64,000 bases of DNA from Anaerotruncus rubiinfantis (GCF_900078395.1 NZ_FKLA01000009.1:1750614-1814613), one strand, 5' to 3'. Shown: positions 7,677 through 16,717, numbered from the stretch's first letter. Numbers and translations: made by a program. The notes: generated from the letters alone by a model not told the origin.

Positions 7677-8651
7677 TTATGCGGCCAGGGAATTGTCTGG
7701 AGCGTCCATTCCTTCGGGGGAAGCTTCTGCCGCCGCGGCGACGGGTGCTTCCGAGGATACGCCACTGGAAGATTCGGTGGTTTCCGGGATGGAGGCATCG
7801 GATTGCGGTTCCATATCTTCGTATTCCTCGTCGCTGTATTCCTCTTCATCATATTCATCATAGGTGCGTACCTCGACCAGTTCGGCCAGAGCAGAAGTTT
7901 TGAGGTTCAGCTGGAACTTGTCGTGCAGGTCGAGGGAGTATGTTTCGCCGTGATTGCCGCGGTCGTTGAAGTTAATCTGCCGGATACGGTAAGCGGTATC
8001 CGGGATCTTGTCCAGGATGCTGCGGCATTCGCGGGCGAAGTCCTTTTCGTTGCTGAAGGACCCTGCCAGTGAAATGGATATATAGGCGTTTGTTTTATCG
8101 GTGAGTGCAGCAGGATCCTCTTTGTAGTTAATCCGTTCATAATAGGGAAGTTCAATATTTACGTAGAGTGAACGGATATTTCCGTTCGTCTGTAGCCGTT
8201 CGTAAAGGTCATCCTCGATCAGATCGCTCACCTGATCACGTACGCGCCAGGTGTCGGGCCCGAAGTAGTCCCAGAAGGTGGGAATCAGGGACAGCACAAC
8301 TCCGCCGCAGATGAGCACAAAGCAGACAAAACCACTGAGGAAGTCATATTTAAGCTTTTCTCCCTTATGGCGGAAATATCCGATGAGGATTTCAAGGCCG
8401 AGGAAAACAAAGATGATTGGAGACAGCTTCAGAACTGTAAAAATATCGAAGGCGGGATAAAAAGTCGCAATCAGGGCAATGATTCCGGTCACGATGAGCG
8501 CAAACCCCATCGTGAGGGTGCCGATGCGGCGTGTGCGTGGAAGCGGGGGATAGGAATAAGAAGCCTGTTGCGTGGGAGGGGTCTGGACCGGTTCTTCCGG
8601 CGTCTGCGGTGCGGCCGCTTCCTGGTTGGGATCAAAATTTTCGTTATTCAT
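7677..8651 (-). CDS. Hypothetical multi-pass membrane protein with acidic C-terminal tail
   Basis: 324 residues. A Pro/Gln-rich cytoplasmic N-terminus is followed by three predicted helices at about 45-68, 75-92 and 103-124 (IGTLTMGFALIVTGIIALIA; LSPIIFVFLGLEILIGYF; FVCFVLICGGVVLSLIP). A soluble domain of about 150 residues follows, then a Glu/Asp/Ser-rich low-complexity tail (DEYDEEEYSDEEYEDMEP). I do not recognise the soluble domain. It is the last gene of the ECF sigma operon and overlaps the upstream membrane-protein gene by 8 bases, so it is probably part of an envelope-stress module. Confidence 0.65.
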   Translation of the reverse strand: MNNENFDPNQEAAAPQTPEEPVQTPPTQQASYSYPPLPRTRRIGTLTMGFALIVTGIIALIATFYPAFDIFTVLKLSPIIFVFLGLEILIGYFRHKGEKLKYDFLSGFVCFVLICGGVVLSLIPTFWDYFGPDTWRVRDQVSDLIEDDLYERLQTNGNIRSLYVNIELPYYERINYKEDPAALTDKTNAYISISLAGSFSNEKDFARECRSILDKIPDTAYRIRQINFNDRGNHGETYSLDLHDKFQLNLKTSALAELVEVRTYDEYDEEEYSDEEYEDMEPQSDASIPETTESSSGVSSEAPVAAAAEASPEGMDAPDNSLAA

Positions 8652-9237
8652 GGTTTTCTCCTTTATACTCTACGAAATCAGCTTCAGCCTCCACGGGAAG
8701 CTTCTTTTTGCCGCGCACCAGATGCACCCCCAACAAGATGACCGCGACCGATACGACGGTGCTGGGAATGTTGCGGGTCAGGTAGTGCAGGATCCAGATA
8801 TTCTCAATGCCGATATATTCGAAAATGGTTTCAAAAATTGGCAGAAAGAAATTGTTCAGCACCAGATAGATTCCCAAAAGGACCAGTCCCCAGCCAACCA
8901 GCAGGTGGCGTTTTTCAATAATGGCTTTCATTTTTCCGGTTTGGACGGCAATGCCATCCCCAAACAGAGAGGCCCGGACCCGCTGTGCAAACACGCGGTC
9001 GGCGGTTTCGCGCTGTTCGAGCGAGAGCCATTTGATATTGAAGGTGTCAAAAAAAGAATAGCACCAAATCACCGGTAAAAAGAAAAACAGAAAGCTGAGC
9101 TGAAAAAAGCCGGCGATACAGATCAGCCCCCAGAAGGTTCCCATAATTGCCAGGCCCTTGTTCATCATCCCCAGATACATTTCGCCTGCGCCGGGGATAA
9201 AGGCGAAGCAAAAGGTTAAAAAGCTACTTTTTCTCAT
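8644..9237 (-). CDS. TM2-like membrane protein of the ECF sigma operon
   Basis: 197 residues. The N-terminus (FCFAFIPGAGEMYLGMMNKG, then a hydrophobic stretch) resembles TM2-type proteins, which start with a PGxGxxYLG motif. About five helices are predicted: two near 5-60, one at about 112-135 and one at about 155-180. It overlaps the anti-sigma gene by 14 bases and the next membrane gene by 8 bases, so all four genes should be co-transcribed. Function is unknown. Confidence 0.65.
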   Translation of the reverse strand: MRKSSFLTFCFAFIPGAGEMYLGMMNKGLAIMGTFWGLICIAGFFQLSFLFFFLPVIWCYSFFDTFNIKWLSLEQRETADRVFAQRVRASLFGDGIAVQTGKMKAIIEKRHLLVGWGLVLLGIYLVLNNFFLPIFETIFEYIGIENIWILHYLTRNIPSTVVSVAVILLGVHLVRGKKKLPVEAEADFVEYKGENHE

Positions 9238-9700
9238 CTTTGTTGATACCCCTCTCGAAAGATATGTTGTTTACAAATTCATGAAATGCTTTGGAAATAT
9301 TGTCAGAAACCTCAAAGGCTTTTTCGCTGATGCTGTAGGAATGGTCGGTCATCTGGTTAAGGAACTTGCTGTTTCCGTCGACATCAATATTGAATACGCC
9401 GATATTCCAGAAGACAATGGCGAACGAAGCGGCCACCACTGCTGTCGAATACTTGTTGATGAAGATTTTACGCGCGCGCTGCCGCAGGCGCTGCATGACG
9501 CCGGGGGCAAGCGGTTCCGGGGAGGAAACGAGCAGGGCATCGTCCGCGAGCAGGTCGGCATATTTGGCTACGCACTGATCGCAGAACGAAAGATGTTCGG
9601 CAACTTCCAGACGCTGTAATTCATCAAGAGGTTCATCGTGGACAAGGCAGCTGAAAGCATAGTCGCTCAGATGTCCGTCTTCCAGAAAGAGATCCTTCAT
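9224..9700 (-). CDS. Anti-sigma factor with zinc-finger domain
   Basis: 158 residues. The N-terminal zinc-binding anti-sigma motif is present: E-L-Q-R-L-E-V-A-E-H-L-S-F-C-D-Q-C, the HxxxCxxC pattern. One transmembrane helix is predicted near residues 82-100 (STAVVAASFAIVFWNIGVF), followed by an outer domain of about 55 residues. The start overlaps the sigma-factor stop by 4 bases (ATGA), the usual arrangement for a cognate pair. It should hold the sigma factor at the membrane until an envelope signal releases it. Confidence 0.85.
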   Translation of the reverse strand: MKDLFLEDGHLSDYAFSCLVHDEPLDELQRLEVAEHLSFCDQCVAKYADLLADDALLVSSPEPLAPGVMQRLRQRARKIFINKYSTAVVAASFAIVFWNIGVFNIDVDGNSKFLNQMTDHSYSISEKAFEVSDNISKAFHEFVNNISFERGINKDEKK

Positions 9701-10206
9701 ATCTGCGTTTCCTCCTTTAATATTTTTTGAAGCATCTGCCGGGCTCGGTAAAGCTGGGTCTGCACAGTTTTCTTGGGGCGGTCGAGCTGTTCGGAGATTT
9801 CGTCCACCGTCTGTTCCTTGAGGAAAAACAAGACGGCGACTTTGTGGTAAGGCTCCTTGAGGTTCAGGATGGTCTGCCGGATGGCGCCTTCGCCCTCGTC
9901 AGATATGTATAGTCGTTCGGGTGAGCTTTCCGAACGGAGCATATCAATTTCGCTCATATCTTCGCTGAGGCTGACGCGCCGGTTGTAAGCGCTTTTCAGA
10001 TAATCCTTCGCTTTGTTGGTGGCGATACGCGCAAGCCATGCGCGCAGGTTTTGTTCCTTCACGTTGTCAATGTGCGCAAAAGCGGAAACAAAAGTGTCCT
10101 GTGCGAGATTCTGCGCCTCGTGATAGTCGCGTACCAGCTGATAACAGATGGTAAACACAAGACGCTCGTTCTCTTCCACCAGTTCTTTGAATTTTTCGTT
10201 TGTCAT
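9697..10206 (-). CDS. ECF-type RNA polymerase sigma factor
   Basis: 169 residues with region 2 (ENERLVFTICYQLVRDYHEA, QDTFVSAF, WLARIATNKAKDYL) and region 4 (LKEPYHKVAVLFFLKEQTVD, then EISEQLDRPKKTVQTQLYRAR). The ATG is the first possible start because a TAG stop immediately precedes it. The ribosome binding site AGGTGGTGAG is a little distant. First gene of a four-gene operon with its anti-sigma factor and two membrane proteins. Confidence 0.92.
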   Translation of the reverse strand: MTNEKFKELVEENERLVFTICYQLVRDYHEAQNLAQDTFVSAFAHIDNVKEQNLRAWLARIATNKAKDYLKSAYNRRVSLSEDMSEIDMLRSESSPERLYISDEGEGAIRQTILNLKEPYHKVAVLFFLKEQTVDEISEQLDRPKKTVQTQLYRARQMLQKILKEETQI

Positions 10207-10278
10207 CTAGTCTTGCGCTCACCACCTCAACAGCCTTACGTTTATTGAAACGAACGGATCGCTTCTTTGTCTTCAAAT

Positions 10279-10307
10279 ATGATACAATAATTTTCAGAAT
10301 TTGTCGA
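10279..10307 (-). promoter_or_regulatory. SigA-type promoter of the ECF sigma operon
   Basis: On the minus strand TCGACA (10302-10307) and TATCAT (10279-10284) are 17 bases apart. It lies back to back with the rightward promoter at 10327-10355. No separate ECF-type promoter was identified. Confidence 0.5.
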
Positions 10308-10326
10308 TTGGTCCCAAAAGTCCAAA

Positions 10327-10355
10327 TTGACCCATTTTTCCCCGTATGTTATAAT
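10327..10355 (+). promoter_or_regulatory. SigA-type promoter of the HAD / radical SAM / birA operon
   Basis: TTGACC (10327-10332), a 17-base spacer and a consensus TATAAT (10350-10355), about 50 bases before the HAD gene start. Confidence 0.75.
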
Positions 10356-10404
10356 ATTTCTTAATTGCCGTGGAGCTTATTTAATAAAGAAAGGGGACGG
10401 CCGC

Positions 10405-11181
10405 GTGTCGAAGCTTTTGGCATTGGATCTGGATGGAACGACTTTTGGAGAACATACCGTGCTTTCGGAAAGAAATCGTGGCTGCCTTGTAAAAACACGG
10501 GAAAATGGGACGGTCGTCTGCTTTGTTACCGGGCGAAAGAGCCTGCGCCAGATTGGCCATGTTGCGGATCTCTGTGATTATATCGTGCTCAGCAACGGCG
10601 GAACCGCACTCAAAATGCCTGGGAAAGAACTTCTCTATACGACGCTGGTCGACCCTGCCGACTTGGAAAAACTGGTTGATTTTTGTAATCGTGAGCGGAT
10701 TGTTTTACATATTATGGATGAAAACTATTGGGGTGTCAACTTTTTTACCGATCAGGTGCGTGAGCAGGAAGTCCGCTACCAGAACCGGGCGGTCCTCTAC
10801 CGCGCGTTCCAGGATGTCCCGCTCAAGGCGGTGGACGGTTTCGTCGCAAATGGAGATTGGCGTGTGCTGGAACGGTTTATCAGAGCGGAGAAGCTGAATC
10901 TCTGCTGTGTTGCGACGGCGAAGGACATGGTCGATATCATGCCTGCCGGGGTCAATAAATGGCAGGGCGTACAGCGTGTGGCTGAGCGTGAGGAAATTTC
11001 TCCACACGAGATCATCGCCGCCGGAAACTATTATAACGATCTTGAAATGATCATTGGCGCGGCGGTCGGCGTCGCGGTGCAGAACGCGCCGGACGACCTG
11101 AAGGCACAGGCAGATTATGTAACCCGCGCCACCAACCGCGAAGATGCGGTTGCGGAGATCATTGAAAAGTTCCTTCTATAA
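10405..11181 (+). CDS. HAD-superfamily (Cof-type) phosphatase
   Basis: 258 residues from the GTG at 10405, which has AAAGGGG 8 bases upstream; the frame is open further 5' but crosses the promoter. Motif I is LALDLDGTTF and motif II is a VTGRKSL-type segment. The C-terminal metal motif reads AAGNYYNDLEMI, where the usual GD is GN but the second aspartate is kept. Cof-type HAD enzymes dephosphorylate sugar phosphates, flavin intermediates or similar small metabolites; the substrate here is not predictable. First gene of an operon with a radical SAM protein, birA and DUF3842. Confidence 0.85.
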   Translation: MSKLLALDLDGTTFGEHTVLSERNRGCLVKTRENGTVVCFVTGRKSLRQIGHVADLCDYIVLSNGGTALKMPGKELLYTTLVDPADLEKLVDFCNRERIVLHIMDENYWGVNFFTDQVREQEVRYQNRAVLYRAFQDVPLKAVDGFVANGDWRVLERFIRAEKLNLCCVATAKDMVDIMPAGVNKWQGVQRVAEREEISPHEIIAAGNYYNDLEMIIGAAVGVAVQNAPDDLKAQADYVTRATNREDAVAEIIEKFLL

Positions 11182-11191
11182 AGGAGAGAAG

Positions 11192-12055
11192 ATGCAAAAG
11201 CCGTTTCGCAAAGTGTACATTGAGATCACCAACGTCTGTAATCTGAACTGCTCATTCTGCCCCGGTACCCGCCGGGAACCATGTTTTATGCGGCCGGAGG
11301 TCTTTGCGCGGGCGCTGGGGCAGGTACGGCCCTATACAGATTACATCTACCTGCATCTGATGGGGGAGCCGCTGCTGCATCCGCAGCTCATACAGTTTTT
11401 GGACATGGCGGAAAGAGTGGGATTGCGGGTAAATCTTACGACCAATGGCACATGGATTGCAAAAGCGGGCGATAGCCTGCTTTTGGCGCCGGCCCTGCGC
11501 AAGGTGGGATTTTCGCTGCACAGTTATGAAGCGAACAGGTACGACCGGCGTTTGGAAGACTATCTGGCGGATATTTTTGCGTTTGTGGACCGGGCGAAGG
11601 AACGCGGGGTCATCTGTGAGCTGCGTCTGTGGAATCAGGACGCTTCGGACAGGACCGGTGCAAACGCCCTCAATGAAACAGTCGTGCGGATGGTGAAGGA
11701 TCGATTTGGGACCGAAACAGAGCGCTGCCGCCGCGGCAGTGAGAGCCTGTGCTTGCAGGAGGGTGTCTATCTGGAGTTTGCGCCGGTATTCGACTGGCCG
11801 GATGGGGAAGCCGCGCCGGGCGGCAGAGAGGTATTCTGTTTAGGCCTGCGTGACCACATTGGAATTCTGGCGGATGGAACGGTAGTGCCGTGCTGCATGG
11901 ATGCGGAGGGCTCGCTTGCATTGGGAAATATTTTGGACGAACCGCTTGCGGAAATTCTGCAAAAACCACGTGCGCGCGGGATATATGAGGGCTTTTCGGC
12001 GCGCACTGCCATAGAGCCGCTTTGCAGGCGCTGTGGATATGCGCGGCGCTTTTGA
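11192..12055 (+). CDS. Radical SAM / SPASM-domain protein
   Basis: 287 residues from the ATG at 11192 (AAGGAGAG upstream). The radical SAM cluster motif CNLNCSFC is at residues 14-21. The C-terminus carries a SPASM-like cysteine set (VPCCMDAEGS, then LCRRCGYARRF). Proteins of this kind modify peptides or proteins, or act in cofactor chemistry. No precursor peptide was found nearby, so the substrate is unknown. The gene starts 10 bases after the HAD phosphatase and overlaps the region just before birA. Confidence 0.85.
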   Translation: MQKPFRKVYIEITNVCNLNCSFCPGTRREPCFMRPEVFARALGQVRPYTDYIYLHLMGEPLLHPQLIQFLDMAERVGLRVNLTTNGTWIAKAGDSLLLAPALRKVGFSLHSYEANRYDRRLEDYLADIFAFVDRAKERGVICELRLWNQDASDRTGANALNETVVRMVKDRFGTETERCRRGSESLCLQEGVYLEFAPVFDWPDGEAAPGGREVFCLGLRDHIGILADGTVVPCCMDAEGSLALGNILDEPLAEILQKPRARGIYEGFSARTAIEPLCRRCGYARRF

Positions 12056-12074
12056 AAAAGGAGTGGGGAGAACG

Positions 12075-12857
12075 ATGGGAGAAATCACCGAACAGGAAAT
12101 CCAAAAATATCTGACTGGTTCGTTCGGTAGGGAACTGGTTCTATACGATGAAATCGATTCGACGAACAATGCGGCAAAGCTGCTTGCAAAAAACGGCGCG
12201 CCGCACGGCGCGGCGGTGATCGCACGCCGGCAGACCGCGGGAAAAGGCCGACTTGGCCGGCGTTTTTATTCCCCGGCCGGAAGCGGGATCTACCTGACGG
12301 CGATCCTGCGTCCGGAAGTTTCGGTGGAACAGTCGATTTTGATCACCTCTGCGGCGGCAGTGGCAACCGCGCGCGCCATTGAGGAGGTTTCCGGGGTGCA
12401 GGTACGGATCAAATGGGTCAACGACCTTTACCTCGACGGAAAAAAGCTTTGCGGCATTCTGGCGGAATCAGCGCTGCGGCCGGAAGGCGGGCTTGCATAT
12501 CTGGTGGTCGGCATCGGGGTGAACGTCACCTCCAGCGCTTTTCCGCCCGAGGTTGCGGATGTAGCGACTTCGCTCTCGGCGGGAACAGGGCGGTCAATCG
12601 ACAGGAACCGTTTGATTGCCTCTGTGCTGAACCATCTCGAAGCGGTGTATGGGCAGCTTGCTTCCCGGGAATTTATGAAGGAATATCGGGAACGGTCCTG
12701 TGTGATCGGCCGGGAAGTGCGGATGATCCAGGGGGAACATGCCGAGCAGGCGACGGTATTGGACATTGACGAGGACGCGCGCCTGATTGTGCGCACGGCG
12801 GATGGAATAAAGACGGTCAGCACCGGGGAAGTAAGCCTCAGGGGGGATTTTAGATGA
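12075..12857 (+). CDS. birA: Biotin--[acetyl-CoA-carboxylase] ligase, catalytic-only form
   Basis: 260 residues. The biotinyl-AMP binding signature RQTAGKGRLGRRFYSPAGSG is intact, preceded by DEIDSTN and followed by IKWVNDLYLDGKKLCGILAE and a C-terminal SH3-like domain. It lacks the N-terminal helix-turn-helix of repressor-type BirA, so it should attach biotin to carboxylases without regulating transcription. ATG at 12075 chosen because AAAAAGGAG and GGGGAG precede it; the upstream in-frame ATG lies inside the radical SAM gene. Confidence 0.93.
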   Translation: MGEITEQEIQKYLTGSFGRELVLYDEIDSTNNAAKLLAKNGAPHGAAVIARRQTAGKGRLGRRFYSPAGSGIYLTAILRPEVSVEQSILITSAAAVATARAIEEVSGVQVRIKWVNDLYLDGKKLCGILAESALRPEGGLAYLVVGIGVNVTSSAFPPEVADVATSLSAGTGRSIDRNRLIASVLNHLEAVYGQLASREFMKEYRERSCVIGREVRMIQGEHAEQATVLDIDEDARLIVRTADGIKTVSTGEVSLRGDFR

Positions 12858-13282
12858 CAGTTTATGTGATAGACGGACAGGGGGGTGGAATCGGCCGCAG
12901 CCTGATTGAACGTCTGCGCGGTGAAAAATTTGGCGCGCAGATTGTCGCGCTGGGGACGAACTCAGCGGCTGCCGCCGCAATGCGCAAAGCGGGTGCGGAC
13001 GCTGGCGCGACCGGGGAGAATGCGGTTGTGCACTGCTGTGCGAAAGCGCGGGAAGAGGATCTGATCGCAGGGCCGCTCGGCATCATGATCGCAAACGCCA
13101 TGTATGGGGAGATTTCGCCTGCGATGGCCCGTGCGGTCGGTGAGAGCGACGCGCATAAGATCCTGGTACCGGTGAGCAGGTGCCATGCGTCGGTGGCGGG
13201 CGCGGGGGAAAAATCCCTGAACGAATATATTGAGGACGCGGTGCGGCTGATACAATCTTTTAGAGAAGATCCCAAACGGTAA
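12854..13282 (+). CDS. DUF3842 family protein
   Basis: 142 residues starting MTVYVIDGQGGGIGRSLIER, a nucleotide-binding-like glycine-rich opening. It continues with LGTNSAAAAAMRKAGAD and a central GIMIANAMYGEISPAMARAV segment typical of the DUF3842 family. The family has no known function. Its ATG overlaps the birA stop by 4 bases, so it is translationally coupled as the last gene of the operon. Confidence 0.8.
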   Translation: MTVYVIDGQGGGIGRSLIERLRGEKFGAQIVALGTNSAAAAAMRKAGADAGATGENAVVHCCAKAREEDLIAGPLGIMIANAMYGEISPAMARAVGESDAHKILVPVSRCHASVAGAGEKSLNEYIEDAVRLIQSFREDPKR

Positions 13283-13452
13283 AATTTGTGTAAGAACGTG
13301 AGGAAATCGAAGGATTTACAAGAAAAAATGAGAAAGTCCCGGGAAATGCAGGATAATAGCAAATTACAAAGGTAGCAATTTACCATAATAAAGTGTAAAA
13401 TGTACAAAGCGGTTACTCTTCCGCAAAACACTGAAATTATGGGAGAATGAGA

Positions 13453-14337
13453 ATGAAAAAATTATTTGCTGCTGTTTTAGCGATTATGATGTGCGTTTCC
13501 GTTGCGGCCTGTGGCGGCAACAGTGCGGCCCCTGCTTCGAGCGCGGCGCCGGCTTCTTCCGCTGCGGAACCTGCTTCTGAGCCTGCCAGCGAACCCGCTT
13601 CCTCGGAAGCAGCGTCCGCCGCCGATACAACCCTGCCGGAAACACTGGTGGTTGGTCTGGACGCCTCTTTCCCCCCAATGGGATTTATGGATCAGAACAA
13701 CAATGTCATCGGTGTGGATATCGATCTGGCCAAGGCGGTTTGCGAAAAGCTCGGTATCGGCTTTGAGGCAAAACCGATCGATTGGGATGCGAAGGACATG
13801 GAGCTTTCCTCTGACAAGATCAACTGCATCTGGAACGGCCTGACGATCACCGACGAACGTCTGGAAGCGTACGAGATGAGCCCAGCCTATATGGACAACG
13901 AGCAGGTCATCGTTGTGATGCAAGATTCCGAAATCAAGGCCAAAGCCGATCTCGCTGGCAAGACCGTCGCTGCGCAGAAGGATTCCTCCGGGCTTGAGGC
14001 GCTGCAGGGCGATGAGATCTACGCTTCGATTAAAGATGGCGTTGCCAAGGAATACGGCAACTATGTTGATGCGATGACCGATCTGGAAATTGGCCGCTGC
14101 GACGCGATTGTCATGGACTCGATCGTTGCGAACTACTACATCACCATGAACGCAAAGCCGATGGTTGTGCTGGAGGATAAGATGTCCTCCGAAGAGTACG
14201 GCATTGCTTTCAAGAAGGGCAACACCGCGCTGAAAGATGCTGTCTGGGGCGCCCTCAAGGAGCTCAAAGAAGAGGGCAAGATCGCGGAGATCTCGAACGA
14301 GTGGTTCGGCCGCGATGATATGATTATCATTGAATAA
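13453..14337 (+). CDS. Amino-acid ABC transporter substrate-binding lipoprotein
   Basis: 294 residues. Lipoprotein signal peptide (KKLFAAVLAIMMCVSVAAC) with a lipobox cysteine, then a Ser/Ala/Pro-rich linker of about 35 residues. The type 3 binding domain starts LVVGLDASFPPMGFMDQNN and has GVDIDLAKAVCEKL and WNGLTITDERLEAYEMS motifs. It should bind a polar amino acid outside the membrane for the permease and ATPase that follow. The ATG at 13453 is preferred over 13447 because GGGAG at 13441-13445 is then 7 bases away. A weak promoter candidate (TAGCAA, 17 bases, TAAAAT) lies at 13373-13401. Confidence 0.92.
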   Translation: MKKLFAAVLAIMMCVSVAACGGNSAAPASSAAPASSAAEPASEPASEPASSEAASAADTTLPETLVVGLDASFPPMGFMDQNNNVIGVDIDLAKAVCEKLGIGFEAKPIDWDAKDMELSSDKINCIWNGLTITDERLEAYEMSPAYMDNEQVIVVMQDSEIKAKADLAGKTVAAQKDSSGLEALQGDEIYASIKDGVAKEYGNYVDAMTDLEIGRCDAIVMDSIVANYYITMNAKPMVVLEDKMSSEEYGIAFKKGNTALKDAVWGALKELKEEGKIAEISNEWFGRDDMIIIE

Positions 14338-14370
14338 GAAAACTCTTCTGCATTTCACACAATCAAAACT

Positions 14371-14408
14371 GCACTCCCGCCTGTTTTTCAGGTGGGAGTG
14401 CGGGTTGT
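14371..14408 (+). terminator. Intercistronic hairpin / attenuator after the binding-protein gene
   Basis: 13-base arms (near 14371-14383 and 14389-14401, one G-T pair) followed by a T-rich tail GGGTTGTTTT. It lies between the binding-protein gene and its permease, a place where partial termination usually keeps binding protein in excess. Confidence 0.75.
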
Positions 14409-14509
14409 TTTATGGGGCCAATCGATTTAAAGCGGTATTTTATTAGCACCATAAAAGAACCCGCGGACAATGGACAATACAGGAAACAAAAAATTAGGAG
14501 CGTGCTTTT

Positions 14510-15166
14510 ATGGCTTGGAGCGAAATTGTTGTTGTAACGCAGGCGCTGCTGCAGGGACTTGGGACGGTTTTGACCCTGTTCTTCGTGGTGATGATCGCCT
14601 CGATGCCGCTGGGGTTTTTGCTGACTCTGGCGTCGCGGTGCAGGTTTGCGCCGCTGCGGTGGGTGGTGAACGCTTACATCTATGTCATGCGCGGTACGCC
14701 GCTCATGCTCCAGCTTTTTTTCATCTATTATGGTTTGCCGTTCGTTTCGGACTTTTTCAAGATGGTGCTCAATTCGGCAATGGTCTGCGCGCTGCTCGGC
14801 TTCTCGCTCAACTACGCGGCCTATTTTGCGGAGATCTTTCGCGGAGGTCTGCTCGCGGTGGACAAGGGGCAATATGAGGCTTCGCAGGTACTGGGCCTCA
14901 GCCGTGTGCAGACAACGGTGCGCGTGATCCTGCCGCAGATGTTCCGCGTGGCGCTGCCCTCGATCACCAACGAATCAATCACGCTCATCAAGGACACGGC
15001 GCTGGTCTTTTCAATCTCGGTGCTGGAGATTCTCTACTACGCCAAAGCGGCCGTGACCCGCACCGGAAACGTGTTCCCATATGTGATTGCGTTCTTGATC
15101 TATCTGCTCCTAAACACCGTTCTCCAGCTGTTCTTTAACTGGCTCGAGAAAAAGCTTGATTATTGA
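14510..15166 (+). CDS. Polar amino-acid ABC transporter permease (HisM/GlnP type)
   Basis: 218 residues, about five helices, RBS TTAGGAG. It has the family hallmarks YVMRGTPLMLQLFF, SLNYAAYFAEIFRGG and the EAA loop that contacts the ATPase (QYEASQVLGLSRVQTTVRVILPQM). It forms the membrane channel with the binding protein upstream and the ATPase immediately downstream (13 bases). Confidence 0.93.
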   Translation: MAWSEIVVVTQALLQGLGTVLTLFFVVMIASMPLGFLLTLASRCRFAPLRWVVNAYIYVMRGTPLMLQLFFIYYGLPFVSDFFKMVLNSAMVCALLGFSLNYAAYFAEIFRGGLLAVDKGQYEASQVLGLSRVQTTVRVILPQMFRVALPSITNESITLIKDTALVFSISVLEILYYAKAAVTRTGNVFPYVIAFLIYLLLNTVLQLFFNWLEKKLDY

Positions 15167-15179
15167 GGAGGGCGTGCAG

Positions 15180-15929
15180 ATGGAATTGATCCGTGTGGAA
15201 AATTTGAAAAAAGGCTTTGAAAATGTAAAGGTCCTCACCGATGTGAGCTTCACTGTCAATAAGGGTGATGTCATCGCTGTCATCGGTCCGTCAGGCGCGG
15301 GCAAAAGTACCATGCTGCGCTGTATCATCAATCTTGAAAAGATGGATGGAGGGACGGTCACGGTGGAAGGGGAGGACCTGATCCGGGATGGAGCCTACGC
15401 CACCCCTGAAAAGGTGAAAACCATTACAGCAAAGATGGGGATGGTTTTCCAAAGTTTCAACCTGTTCCCGCATCTTTCGGTGCGCAAAAACCTGACCATG
15501 CCGTTTGTGGTGGTGAAAGGCGCGACACAGGCGCAGGCCGACACGCGCGCGCAGTCTCTGCTCGAAAAAGTTGGACTCGCGGACAAGATTGATACGATGC
15601 CGGGAACCCTTTCGGGCGGGCAGAAGCAGCGGGTCGCGATCGCACGCGCGATGATGCTGAATCCCGACATCCTGCTGTTCGACGAGCCGACCTCGGCGCT
15701 CGATCCGCAGCTGACCGGCGAAGTGCTCAACGTCATGCGGCAGCTGGCACAGGAGCATGTCACGATGATTGTCGTGACCCATGAGATGTCGTTCGCGCGG
15801 GATGTCGCGAACAAGGTGCTCTTTATGTGCGACGGAGAGATTGCGGAATCCGGAACGCCGGACGAGCTCTTCAGCCATCCAAAGGATCGCCGGACAGCGG
15901 ATTTCCTGGGAAAAGTATTCGAGGGATGA
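15180..15929 (+). CDS. Polar amino-acid ABC transporter ATP-binding protein (GlnQ type)
   Basis: 249 residues with Walker A GPSGAGKST, Q-loop GMVFQSFNLFPHL, signature LSGGQKQRVAIARA, Walker B ILLFDEPTSALD and the H-loop histidine in VVTHEM. It energises the transporter encoded by the two genes before it. The ATG at 15180 follows TGAGGAGGG; the in-frame upstream ATG overlaps the permease end. Confidence 0.95.
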   Translation: MELIRVENLKKGFENVKVLTDVSFTVNKGDVIAVIGPSGAGKSTMLRCIINLEKMDGGTVTVEGEDLIRDGAYATPEKVKTITAKMGMVFQSFNLFPHLSVRKNLTMPFVVVKGATQAQADTRAQSLLEKVGLADKIDTMPGTLSGGQKQRVAIARAMMLNPDILLFDEPTSALDPQLTGEVLNVMRQLAQEHVTMIVVTHEMSFARDVANKVLFMCDGEIAESGTPDELFSHPKDRRTADFLGKVFEG

Positions 15930-16043
15930 GTTTGGTATAATTTTTGTAAATTTTTTATATTCCTTGAAGTAAAAGCAAATATTGGGCACACTGAATAATA
16001 GCGCCCGGGAAATTTGGGCAAAATACTGCAAGGAGATTCGAAA

Positions 16044-16565
16044 ATGAAAAAATCTGTAACATTGTTTTTGGCGGCAATCCTGTGCTTGGGGCTTTTCGCG
16101 GGCTGTGGGAAGGATACTTCCTCATCGGGCGATGGTTCGGCCCAGATGAAGGACGGCGAAAGCGTACAGACGGTTGTGGATAAGATTGTGGATGAGATTG
16201 GCATGCAGATGCCCAGCGATATCGACGACGGTATCTATAAGGATCTGTTCTACATCGATACGGCGGCCGACTGTGAGGAATACTATGGCAAGATGGCAAT
16301 GACCATGACCAGCGCGGACAATGTCGTTGCAATCAAGGCGAAACCTGACAAAAAACAAACGGTTGTCGACGGGTTGACCAAACGCCTGGAGGATGTGCGC
16401 AATTCGTTCGCGCAGTACCTGCCCGACCAGAGCGAAAAGGCGCAAAAGGGTCAGGTGATCGAGAAGGGCGACTATGTATTCCTGTTGATTCTGGGCAGCG
16501 ATGTGGAGAAATTTGACGCGGAAATGGAAAACGCGGTCAAAATCATCAACGAAGCGTTTGCCTAA
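16044..16565 (+). CDS. DUF4358 lipoprotein
   Basis: 173 residues with a lipoprotein signal (KKSVTLFLAAILCLGLFAGC) and a DUF4358-type domain (MPSDIDDGIYKDLFYID, later ADNVVAIKAKPDKKQTVVDG). RBS CAAGGAG. In many Clostridia DUF4358 genes sit beside MBOAT/DHHW O-acylation genes, as here, suggesting a shared cell-envelope job; function is not established. Confidence 0.8.
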   Translation: MKKSVTLFLAAILCLGLFAGCGKDTSSSGDGSAQMKDGESVQTVVDKIVDEIGMQMPSDIDDGIYKDLFYIDTAADCEEYYGKMAMTMTSADNVVAIKAKPDKKQTVVDGLTKRLEDVRNSFAQYLPDQSEKAQKGQVIEKGDYVFLLILGSDVEKFDAEMENAVKIINEAFA

Positions 16566-16587
16566 AAGTCCGTTCATAAATTTGCAC

Positions 16588-16616
16588 TTGTAAAAAAGGG
16601 CTGTATTTGGTAAAGT
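16588..16616 (+). promoter_or_regulatory. Possible promoter upstream of the MBOAT gene
   Basis: TTGTAA (16588-16593), 17 bases, TAAAGT (16611-16616). The match is modest, and the preceding DUF4358 gene may be co-transcribed instead. Confidence 0.3.
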
Positions 16617-16717
16617 GTACTGGATAATAATTTCATGGCGGCTGCGCGGCGACCTTGCCGCACAGGCCCCATGGATTTATTCAGTACATTTTTATTTTCG
16701 ACGAAGGAGCGGGTTCT

